Positions 35,199 through 42,733 of a DNA stretch of 64,000 nucleotides are shown piece after piece. Location: assembly GCF_000021925.1 (NCBI RefSeq), contig NC_011830.1, positions 1,822,501 through 1,886,500 of the forward strand, read 5' to 3'. The notes under the pieces were generated by a model. It was not told the origin of the DNA. It saw only the letters and a list, made by a program, of their open reading frames with translations, and did no database searches. The DNA comes from Desulfitobacterium hafniense DCB-2. Its GTDB lineage: Bacteria; Bacillota; Desulfitobacteriia; Desulfitobacteriales; Desulfitobacteriaceae. A program made the translations under genes and the position numbers. The number at the start of each line of letters is the position of its first letter. Position 1 is the stretch's first letter.

Positions 35199-36629
35199 AT
35201 GATGGCGCTTGAAACGATGGATAGTGATTTAAAACAAATTCACGAAGCCTCGATGATTATCCTGGAACAAACAGGTATGCGGTTCAACCACCCTAAAGTA
35301 GTGGAAATGTTGAAAGAAAAGGGCATCAAAGTTGAGGGGTCAACTGCTTTCTTTACCCGCACACAGCTCATGGAATGGGTGAGCAAGGCGCCCCGTCAAT
35401 TTAAGATGTATGCCAGAAATTCCAAGTATGACTTTGAAGTTGGCGGCGACCATGTAGAGCTTTTGCCTGGATATGGTTCTCCTTTCGTGTGCAGTGCAGA
35501 CGGAAAAAAACGGGATGCATTAATGAGTGACTATGTTAAATTCCTTAAGCTTTTTCATCAGTCAGAGCATCATAAGGCCAATGGCGGAGTAGTGGTTCAG
35601 CCTAATGACATCGCAAAGTCTCAGATTGTGGCCATGCTTTATGCCGCGATAGTGCACTCGGACAAGGTACTTGTTGCGGGTTCGGGCAGTGCCGAAGATA
35701 CAGAGAAGCTGATGGATCTGCTCGCCATTGTATTTGGCGGTAAAGAAGCTTTAATGGAGAAACCCAGATGTCTGACCATAGTCAATACAAATTCCCCCCT
35801 CCAGCTGGATACCAATATGCTGGATACCATGATGGTGTTCAACAAATATAAACAGCCCATCGTTATCGCCGCTTGTGCAATGGCGGGGACGACGGCACCG
35901 GTCACTCTTGCTTCCACCATAGCGATCACCAATGCGGAAGTATTAGCGGGCATTGCCGTGGCCCAAATGATCAATCCGGGGACCCCGGTCATTTACGGTT
36001 CCCAATCCACGACTTCCGATATGAAAACAGGAAGTATTGCCTGCGGCTCGCCGGAAGGGGCGTTGTGCTATCAGTATGCCGCCCGTTTAGCCAAGGCCTA
36101 TGGTCTGCCTTGCCGGGGCGGCGGTGCCATCAGTGATGCCAAGGCCTTGTCGGTTCAGGCCGGGTATGAAAGTATGCTGACATTTTTGGCCACCTATACG
36201 GCAAAAACAAATGTCATTATTCATAGTGCCGGGATTATGGACAGCTACAACGCCATGAGTTATGAGAAGTTTATCGTTGACCTGGAAATCATCGGGATGG
36301 TCAAACGCTATGTGGCCGGCTTAGCGGTCAATGAAGAAACCCTGGCCCTGGATGTGATACAGGAGGTGGGGGTAGCCGGAGAGTTTTTAAGTTCGGTGCA
36401 CACGATGCAGCATTGCCGTAAGGAGCCTTTCCTGCCTGATATCAGCTTAAGAGGCTCGGTTGCCGGTGATCCTGGTGAAAGCCTCCTCAATAATGTCCAG
36501 AAAAAAGAACATAAAATGCTGGAAAGCTACTGCAAGCCTGAAATGCCGGCAGATATAAAGGATAAGTTAACAGAGTATGTCCTTGGCTGCGGATTTAATG
36601 AACAGCTGATCAAGGAACTTCAAGCATAA
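35199..36629 (+). CDS. MttB-family corrinoid methyltransferase (non-pyrrolysine), copy 2
   Basis: A second superfamily member (476 residues), clearly diverged from copy 1. It shares the same segment order: MYARNSKYDF, LLPGYGSPFVCS, NAEVLAGIAVAQM, GTPVIYGSQSTTSD and SMLTFLATYTAKTNVIIHSAGI. No in-frame amber codon occurs. It lies between a corrinoid gene and a BCCT carrier in the same operon, so it probably demethylates a second substrate or a second methylation state. ATG 35199 and ATG 35202 are both possible after GGGAGG. Confidence 0.87.
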   Translation: MMALETMDSDLKQIHEASMIILEQTGMRFNHPKVVEMLKEKGIKVEGSTAFFTRTQLMEWVSKAPRQFKMYARNSKYDFEVGGDHVELLPGYGSPFVCSADGKKRDALMSDYVKFLKLFHQSEHHKANGGVVVQPNDIAKSQIVAMLYAAIVHSDKVLVAGSGSAEDTEKLMDLLAIVFGGKEALMEKPRCLTIVNTNSPLQLDTNMLDTMMVFNKYKQPIVIAACAMAGTTAPVTLASTIAITNAEVLAGIAVAQMINPGTPVIYGSQSTTSDMKTGSIACGSPEGALCYQYAARLAKAYGLPCRGGGAISDAKALSVQAGYESMLTFLATYTAKTNVIIHSAGIMDSYNAMSYEKFIVDLEIIGMVKRYVAGLAVNEETLALDVIQEVGVAGEFLSSVHTMQHCRKEPFLPDISLRGSVAGDPGESLLNNVQKKEHKMLESYCKPEMPADIKDKLTEYVLGCGFNEQLIKELQA

Positions 36630-36678
36630 GGATGGGGCAATGACGTTAAGTGCATGACAAAGCAGGCTGATTATACTT

Positions 36679-36711
36679 GAAACTGAAAGAAAAGCAGTGA
36701 ATTTCAGTTTC
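36679..36711 (+). promoter_or_regulatory. Hairpin in the leader of the first BCCT gene
   Basis: Ten-base perfect arms GAAACTGAAA (36679-36688) and TTTCAGTTTC (36702-36711) end 10 bases before the GAGGAGGG ribosome site of the carrier gene. No T run follows, so it looks like an mRNA-processing or translation-control element and not a terminator. Confidence 0.5.
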
Positions 36712-36732
36712 TCATTTACGAGGAGGGAAGTT

Positions 36733-38259
36733 ATGAACGAGGGACAAGGTTCCATCAAAATAGATAAAAAAATATTCTTTCCCCCGTTAGTGTTAGTTTC
36801 ATTAATATGTGCCTATATTATTAAATACCCTGAAGCCGGAAGCGCTACAATCAACAAGGTGTTTGCTTTCGTTACCGGGGATTTGGGATGGGCTTACGAG
36901 CTGTTCGTCTTTGCCAACCTGGGGATCATTCTCTATTTTATCTTTGGCAAATTCGCCAATAAACGATTGGGAGATGAAAAACCGGAATTTGGTACCCTGA
37001 CCTGGTTAGGCATGTTATTCAGTGCCGGAACCACGGGAACGATTTTATATTGGAGCAGCATGGAATTTTATTTCTTCCTCACGGCTCCGCCTTTTGGGGC
37101 GGAGCCACTCTCCCCGGAAGCCTGGAAGTATTCTTTGGCTTTCAGCTTCTTCGATTGGGGAATAAGCGCTTACGGTTTGTATGTGGCTGTTGGTGTGGTT
37201 TTTGGCTACTTTTTCTACGTTCTCAAAAAGGATGTCTTCAGACCAAGTACTGCCTGCGAGGGTCTTTTAGGCGAGCGCGTCCACGGTCCTTTAGGAAAAG
37301 TGATCGATATCTTCTACATGATCGGGATCATCGCCGGTGTTGCTACCTCCATTGGTTTAGGTACCCCGATCATCAGTGAAATTTTCACTAAATTATCCGG
37401 GCAACCCCGTACTCTCGCAGTGGATGCTGTGATCATCCTAATCTGGACAGTTATTATTGCCATATCCGTTTATGGTGGTCTGGAAAAAGGGATAGCCCGT
37501 TTAAGTAATTTCCGGATTTATTTAGGATATGCTATCTTGGCTTTGGTCGCCATTTTAGGCCCAACGGCTTTTATGCTTAACAATACCTTCGACGCCCTTG
37601 GCGTTTACTTGAACGATTTTTTGCGGATGAGCTTTTATACTGACGCCCATTTGGGAACGGGATTTCCTCAAAACTGGCCGATTTTCTTCTTTGCCTGGTT
37701 TTTAGCTTTTGCCCTCAGCACAGGAATTTACCTGGCCAGGATTTCCAAAGGAAGAACGGTAAGAGAATTTACTTTAGGCGCAACATTCTCAGGTGTCCTC
37801 TGCGCTTTCTTGTATTTCGCTGTCCTGGGTAACTACAGCATCGACGCTTTCGTGAACAACAAAGTTGACATTGGCAGAATTGTTGCGGAATCAGGCGGTT
37901 TCAGAGCTGCTGTAGAAATCTGGAGTACCCTGCCCTTCAGCAGTGTTTTCCTGGTAGCTATTTTGATACTTGTGTTTATTTCCACGGCTACTTCCATCAA
38001 TAGCATTGCTTACACCCTGGCCATGGTTTCATCGAACAAATTAGAAAAAGGGCAAGATCCGGCGAAATGGAACCGCTTATCCTGGGCCATCATCATTGGC
38101 GGTCTTTCTCTGACCTTAATGTTCCTGGGAGGACTGACACCCCTGCAAACGGCGGCAACGGCTGGTTCTTTGCCGACGATGATCATTATGGCCATCATCT
38201 TGATCGGGTTTTTCAAAACTGCGGGGAAATCCTGGGGAGAAGAATCCGACAAACAGTAA
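36733..38259 (+). CDS. BCCT family transporter with altered aromatic box
   Basis: About twelve membrane spans in 508 residues with BCCT hallmarks (GWAYELFVFANLG, GVATSIGLGTPI, ARISKGRTVREF). The Trp-rich span that cages the trimethylammonium group in BetP and CaiT reads FFFAWFLAFAL near residue 317, where the second BCCT protein of this operon has FYWAWWITWAP. Three tryptophans are thus lost, so the substrate may lack a full quaternary ammonium or be bound differently. Its place in the demethylation operon suggests substrate import or exchange of substrate for demethylated product. ATG 36733 follows GAGGAGGG. Confidence 0.87.
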   Translation: MNEGQGSIKIDKKIFFPPLVLVSLICAYIIKYPEAGSATINKVFAFVTGDLGWAYELFVFANLGIILYFIFGKFANKRLGDEKPEFGTLTWLGMLFSAGTTGTILYWSSMEFYFFLTAPPFGAEPLSPEAWKYSLAFSFFDWGISAYGLYVAVGVVFGYFFYVLKKDVFRPSTACEGLLGERVHGPLGKVIDIFYMIGIIAGVATSIGLGTPIISEIFTKLSGQPRTLAVDAVIILIWTVIIAISVYGGLEKGIARLSNFRIYLGYAILALVAILGPTAFMLNNTFDALGVYLNDFLRMSFYTDAHLGTGFPQNWPIFFFAWFLAFALSTGIYLARISKGRTVREFTLGATFSGVLCAFLYFAVLGNYSIDAFVNNKVDIGRIVAESGGFRAAVEIWSTLPFSSVFLVAILILVFISTATSINSIAYTLAMVSSNKLEKGQDPAKWNRLSWAIIIGGLSLTLMFLGGLTPLQTAATAGSLPTMIIMAIILIGFFKTAGKSWGEESDKQ

Positions 38260-38331
38260 GCCGGGTGTAATGGTAAGCTGAGTGTATCTGAAAAGATATA
38301 AAATATCATGTGTTTTGAAGGAGGAATAGTC

Positions 38332-38964
38332 ATGAGCGATTTAACTAAGTTAGCGGATACCGTTTTCCGGGGAGATTTTGGCAGCGCCGGTCAAATCACC
38401 AAGGAGCTTATCGATAGCGGAGTAGAGCCTCTAACCATCATCAATCAGGGACTGATCGCCGGTATGGATATCGTGGCCCCTAAGTTTAAAGCCGGGGAAA
38501 TGTTTGTGCCGGAGGTTATGATGGCGGCCAGAGCCATGGCCGTGGGCATGGAGGTGGTTAAGCCTTTGATTCAGGATGCGGATATTCCTTCCAAGGGAAC
38601 GGTCCTCATCGGCACGGTGGCCGGGGATCTTCACGATATCGGCAAAAATCTGGTGATCATGATTCTGGAAAGCGGCGGCTTTAAGGTTGTGGATTTGGGT
38701 GTGGATGTCTCGGTGGAAAAATTCGTGGCAGCGGCCAAGCAATATAATCCTCAGGTCATTGGCATGTCCGCCTTGTTGACGACGACCATGACGGCGATGA
38801 AGGATACCATTGATGCCCTGACGGAAGCCGGTTTGCGCAAGAACTTGAAGGTTATTGTGGGCGGAGCGCCTTTATCCCAGGAATTTGCCAGCCAAATCGG
38901 TGCGGACGGCTATGCGGCGGATGCCATGGCCGCCAAGGAGCTGTGTGAGAAACTGGCGGTTTAA
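38332..38964 (+). CDS. Corrinoid protein (MtgC/MtbC-like), copy 2
   Basis: Nearly the same as the protein at 34536-35168, with about five substitutions (for example N18S and R24K, a two-residue change after GLR, and a different last residue). The cobalamin motif GDLHDIGKN is intact. The nucleotide sequence, including the GGAGGAAT ribosome site, is also closely conserved, so this is a recent duplication or gene conversion. It directly precedes the methyl-THF methyltransferase gene and may be the shared methyl carrier for it. AAGGAGGAA precedes ATG 38332. Confidence 0.93.
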   Translation: MSDLTKLADTVFRGDFGSAGQITKELIDSGVEPLTIINQGLIAGMDIVAPKFKAGEMFVPEVMMAARAMAVGMEVVKPLIQDADIPSKGTVLIGTVAGDLHDIGKNLVIMILESGGFKVVDLGVDVSVEKFVAAAKQYNPQVIGMSALLTTTMTAMKDTIDALTEAGLRKNLKVIVGGAPLSQEFASQIGADGYAADAMAAKELCEKLAV

Positions 38965-39024
38965 CGCCGGTTTAACTGAGCAGGCAAGGCGAGTTTTAAG
39001 TGTTGCAGAGTACCAGCGGGATAC

Positions 39025-39059
39025 GGTTCAGGTAGTCATACCACTACCTGAACCCTTTT
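39025..39059 (+). terminator. Intra-operon terminator-like hairpin
   Basis: A twelve-base perfect stem built on GGTTCAGGTAGT/ACTACCTGAACC with a six-base loop is followed by CTTTTG. It lies between the second corrinoid gene and the methyl-THF methyltransferase gene, so it may only lower downstream transcription. Confidence 0.6.
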
Positions 39060-39106
39060 GAACTTACTGTCCGGGAAAATAAAATGAAGAGAAAGTGGGT
39101 TATGAG

Positions 39107-39907
39107 ATGCTAATTATCGGAGAACTGATCAATACCAGCAGAAAAGCGATTAAAGAAGCAGTAGAAAAGAAGGATGCCGAGTATATCAAACAAGTGGCCA
39201 GGGAGCAGTTGGCAGCCGGAGCCAATTATATTGATGTCAACTGCGGAACGATGGTGAATAACGAGGCCGAGGTCATGGAATGGCTGGTTAATACGGTCCA
39301 GGAAGCGGTGGAGGCTCCCCTCAGTATTGACAGCCCCGATCCCAAAGCCATTGAAGCGGGTTTAAGGCTTGCTAAATACGGTCAGCCCATGATCAACTCC
39401 ATTTCCGACGAGAAGGAGCGTTTTGAGGCGGTCCTGCCCTCAGCGGTTAAGTACAAGGCGAAACTTGTGGCCTTATGCATGGATGATACGGGCATGCCGG
39501 AAACCGGCGAGGATCGGGTGCGTGTTGCCCAAAGCCTCTATCAGAAACTTACGGCAGCCGGTGTTTCCGACGAGAATATTTACTTTGATCCCCTGGTTAA
39601 GCCGATCAGTGCGGTGGAAAAAGCAGGTGTGGAAGTATTGGAGTCCATCAAACTGATTAAGCAGTTATACCCTAAGGTGCATTTTACCTGCGGTCTCAGC
39701 AATGTTTCCTATGGGCTGCCCAACCGCAAAGTATTAAACAGGCTGTTCGTGGTCCAGACCATGACCATGGGGATGGATGGTTATATTCTCAATCCCACCG
39801 ATAAAGGGATGATGGGGGTTGTCTATGCATCCCTGGCTTTATTGGGTCAGGACTCCTATTGTATGAATTACCTGACGGCTCATCGCAAGGGCTTATACGA
39901 AGACTGA
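39107..39907 (+). CDS. mtgA: Methyltetrahydrofolate:corrinoid methyltransferase (MtgA-like)
   Basis: Takes the methyl group from the methylcorrinoid protein to tetrahydrofolate, feeding the methyl branch of the Wood-Ljungdahl pathway. It has a TIM-barrel pterin-binding fold of the AcsE/MetH/MtgA group: IIGELINTSRKAI, YIDVNCGT, LSIDSPDPKAIEAGL, PMINSISDEKE, DPLVKPIS and CGLSNVSYGLPNR. The 266-residue length fits MtgA. ATG 39107 was chosen from alignment with the family N-terminus; the GTG at 39095 is an alternative and neither has a strong ribosome site. The symbol is given by similarity to the glycine-betaine system. Confidence 0.87.
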   Translation: MLIIGELINTSRKAIKEAVEKKDAEYIKQVAREQLAAGANYIDVNCGTMVNNEAEVMEWLVNTVQEAVEAPLSIDSPDPKAIEAGLRLAKYGQPMINSISDEKERFEAVLPSAVKYKAKLVALCMDDTGMPETGEDRVRVAQSLYQKLTAAGVSDENIYFDPLVKPISAVEKAGVEVLESIKLIKQLYPKVHFTCGLSNVSYGLPNRKVLNRLFVVQTMTMGMDGYILNPTDKGMMGVVYASLALLGQDSYCMNYLTAHRKGLYED

Positions 39908-39941
39908 TTTGCAGAGCAGAGGTTGGTTAGGGGGGATTCCT

Positions 39942-41918
39942 TTGCTATTAGGGATCGATACAGGCGGAACATATACCGATGGTGTGCTTTTAGACTCCAG
40001 GCAGCAGGTCATCGCCAAGGCCAAAGCCTTGACCACTCATCAGGATTTGGTCATTGGTATCCGCAATTGCCTGATTAATCTTCAGGAACATGACGGGAAG
40101 CAGGTCCATGATTGGCAGCAAATCAGGCTTGTCTCTTTATCGACGACATTAGCGACCAATGCTGTGGTGGAAGGGCGCGGGTGCGAGGCAGGGCTATTAT
40201 TGATCGGAGGTGAACCTGCCGGCACCCTCCCCACCCAGCATTATGCAGTGCTGCAGGGAGGGCACGATATCTCCGGCAATCCCCAAGCCGATCTGAATCC
40301 CGGGGAAATCCGCGCAACCCTCGCTCAATGGCAGGGAAAAGTGGATGCCATAGCCATTTCAGGGTATTTAAGCGTTCGAAACCCTGAACACGAACTGCGG
40401 GTACGGGAGCTTGTGGGTGAAGTATTAGGTGTCCCGGTGGTGTGTGCCCATGAGCTTACGTCGTCTTTGGGTTTCCAGGAGCGTACCGTTACGGCGGTCT
40501 TAAATGCCAAACTGATTCCCGTCATCCAAGCATTGATGGTGTCGGTAAAAACAGTATTAAGGGAATTTAAGATTCAGGCCAGGTTGATGATCGTTAAAGG
40601 GGATGGCACCCTAATGACAGAGGAAGGGGCCATGGCGAAGCCCATTGAGACCCTTCTTTCCGGTCCCGCTTCCAGCATTGTCGGGGCGACGGCTTTAACA
40701 GGGGCTGAGCGGGCAATCATTCTGGACATGGGGGGAACAACCACAGATATCGCCGTGTTAAAAGACGGTGTTCCCAAGGTGAACCCGGCCGGGGCGACTG
40801 TGGGGGGATGGCTGACCCGGGTCCGGGCCGCTGCTATCTTTACTTACGGACTGGGCGGCGACAGCTATATTAAGATCGATAACAAAGGTCAGGTATTGGT
40901 TGGCCCCCAGCGGGTCTGGCCCTTGGCCATGGCTGCGGGGCAGTACCCTTACCTTGTTGAAGAGCTGCAGGAGCAGCTGGAGGCGGTGTGGACGGTGCCT
41001 TTTGCCCAGCCTGCGGACAGTTATATTTTTCTCAAAGACAAAACTCCCCTGACCTTGAATGAGGTGGAATCGGCAGCCCTGGAAAACCTGAAATCCGGAC
41101 CCCATACTCATTTAACCCTGGCCAAACAGCTGGGTATAGAGCCGCATTTTTTAAATCTGCAACGTCTCGTGGAATTTGGGCTGCTGGTTAAAGCATCGGT
41201 TACCCCCACGGATCTTCTGCATGTCCGGGGGTCCTATACTCCGGGGAATGTCAGCGCTGCCCGACTGGGGATAAAGATGATGGCCCACAGACTGGGTGTG
41301 TCTGCTGAGGAGTTCATCGACCTGGCACTGCATCAGGTGACCGAAAAGCTGAGCCTGGCTTTGTTGGCGAGTATGTTGAATTATACAAAAGGGTCCGGTC
41401 ACAGCAAGGGGAGCCTTCAAGCGGAAATTTTTTTGGATGAGCTGTTTGCGCCTTGTCCGGAAAGACCTTTAAATCTGTCAGTGCAGGTGAACTTCCCGGT
41501 GATCGCCATCGGGGCGCCGGTCAAGGATTATTTGCCTAAGGTTGCTGAGAAGTTACAGTGCCGCCTGATTATTCCCGAACATTCTGAAGTGGCGAATGCC
41601 GTAGGAGCTGCTTCAGGCTGGCAAATAGAGACCCTGGAGGCCCTGATTCGGCACACCGCCCAAGGCGATTTTATCCTGCATAGTCCTTGGGAACGCAGAA
41701 CTTTTGCCGATTTGACGGAAGCCAAAGACTATGCCCGCCGGCAATTCGAAGAAGCGGCGGCGTGTTCGGCAGAGAAGGCGGGTGTTGTTGATTACGAAGT
41801 GATGGTGAATTTTGCCGATGAGCATCTGGCCGGTACAAGTTATGCCAAAGGTTTGTACCTTTATACGAAAGTTCAGGCAGCGATTATAGGCCGTCCCCAT
41901 TGGTTGGATGCCGATTAG
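39942..41918 (+). CDS. Hydantoinase/oxoprolinase-type ASKHA ATPase, candidate corrinoid reactivator
   Basis: This 658-residue protein of the hydantoinase A/oxoprolinase family has the phosphate-binding motif LLGIDTGGTYTDGV at the very N-terminus and later ASKHA segments SLSTTLATNAVVEGRG, LSGPASSIVGA and ILDMGGTTTDIAVL. No Fe-S ligand cluster of the RamA type is visible. Within a methyltransferase operon lacking the usual RamA/RACo reactivase, an ATP-driven corrinoid reactivation role is a reasonable inference, not proven. A TTG start at 39942 five bases after AGGGGGG places the nucleotide-binding loop at the N-terminus; a TTG at 39909 would add 11 residues with no ribosome site. Confidence 0.75.
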   Translation: MLLGIDTGGTYTDGVLLDSRQQVIAKAKALTTHQDLVIGIRNCLINLQEHDGKQVHDWQQIRLVSLSTTLATNAVVEGRGCEAGLLLIGGEPAGTLPTQHYAVLQGGHDISGNPQADLNPGEIRATLAQWQGKVDAIAISGYLSVRNPEHELRVRELVGEVLGVPVVCAHELTSSLGFQERTVTAVLNAKLIPVIQALMVSVKTVLREFKIQARLMIVKGDGTLMTEEGAMAKPIETLLSGPASSIVGATALTGAERAIILDMGGTTTDIAVLKDGVPKVNPAGATVGGWLTRVRAAAIFTYGLGGDSYIKIDNKGQVLVGPQRVWPLAMAAGQYPYLVEELQEQLEAVWTVPFAQPADSYIFLKDKTPLTLNEVESAALENLKSGPHTHLTLAKQLGIEPHFLNLQRLVEFGLLVKASVTPTDLLHVRGSYTPGNVSAARLGIKMMAHRLGVSAEEFIDLALHQVTEKLSLALLASMLNYTKGSGHSKGSLQAEIFLDELFAPCPERPLNLSVQVNFPVIAIGAPVKDYLPKVAEKLQCRLIIPEHSEVANAVGAASGWQIETLEALIRHTAQGDFILHSPWERRTFADLTEAKDYARRQFEEAAACSAEKAGVVDYEVMVNFADEHLAGTSYAKGLYLYTKVQAAIIGRPHWLDAD

Positions 41919-41948
41919 CTTGCCGGTCAGGTCAAGGAGGTGCTGAAG

Positions 41949-42614
41949 ATGGAACCGGTTGTTCTGGACTCTGTTTCTTTCAATGTCAGTCTGCCCGATC
42001 TGTTGAAAGAGCTGCATGTCAGACCATCCTATGTGGATAAGTTTGAAGCCTTGGTTGAAGAGGCCACGGCCATCGCCCGTCCTAAGGCGGTGTATAAAAA
42101 AGCTGTCCTGGAAGCAAGTGGGGACAGCTCTGTGGTGATTGAGGGAGTTGAGCTAAACAGCCGGGTGCTCAGGGTTAATTTGCGTGAGGTGAGTGACTTT
42201 TTCCCGGCTGTTGTGACCTGTGGCGAGGAGCTTGCGGCATGGGCGAATTCCATTGATGACATGGTGTTAAACTTCTGGGCCAATGCCTTGAGTGAAAAAG
42301 CCATGCGTTCCGCCAAGGCCGCTCTGGAGGTTCATTTGCAGGAGAATTATAAAACAGAGTCCCTGGCCCAGATGAATCCGGGTTCGGTTGTGGATTGGAG
42401 TATTTTGGAACAAAGGAAACTGTTGGCCATAATCGGGGATGTCAAAGAACTGATAGGGGTCGAGCTGACAAGCAGTTCCTTGCTGCTGCCCTTGAAATCT
42501 ATTTCCGGGATTTGGTTTCCCAACGAGAACTATGAGAATTGTATGTTATGTCCTAAACAATGTCCTAACAGAAAAGCTGTATATGATCCGGATATGTACG
42601 AGCGAATAATTTGA
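41949..42614 (+). CDS. MetH-activation-domain-like protein
   Basis: This 221-residue protein resembles the AdoMet-binding activation domain of cobalamin-dependent methionine synthase, including the MNPGSVVDWSILEQ segment and the ending GIWFPNENYENC. The C-terminus carries CMLCPKQCPNRKA, a Cys arrangement that could bind an Fe-S cluster or the cobalt site. Stand-alone forms accompany corrinoid methyltransferases. With the upstream ASKHA ATPase it may rescue Co(II) corrinoid. ATG 41949 lies eight bases after AAGGAGG. A decayed fragment of a second copy follows at 42666-42725. Confidence 0.78.
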   Translation: MEPVVLDSVSFNVSLPDLLKELHVRPSYVDKFEALVEEATAIARPKAVYKKAVLEASGDSSVVIEGVELNSRVLRVNLREVSDFFPAVVTCGEELAAWANSIDDMVLNFWANALSEKAMRSAKAALEVHLQENYKTESLAQMNPGSVVDWSILEQRKLLAIIGDVKELIGVELTSSSLLLPLKSISGIWFPNENYENCMLCPKQCPNRKAVYDPDMYERII

Positions 42615-42665
42615 TGAAGCTTTTGATCAAAAACATAAATACGCTGTTGTCAAGAACTTGAATGA

Positions 42666-42725
42666 CAGGTTGATGCTATTGCCCGGATGAATCCGGGCTC
42701 TGTTGTAGAGTGGAGTATTCTATGG
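42666..42725 (+). pseudogene. Remnant of a second MetH-activation-like gene
   Basis: The stretch from GCCCGGATGAATCCGG onward matches codons of the preceding gene (from base 42367) at 34 of 40 positions and reads ARMNPGSVVEWSIL. Flanking frames are closed by stop codons, so it is a relic, not a gene. Confidence 0.65.
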
Positions 42726-42733
42726 AGGGTTTT

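Noticed and set aside
33066..36629. Pyrrolysine-containing trimethylamine methyltransferases
   Set aside because: Both MttB-family frames run full length without any in-frame TAG, and no pyl genes are present in the window.
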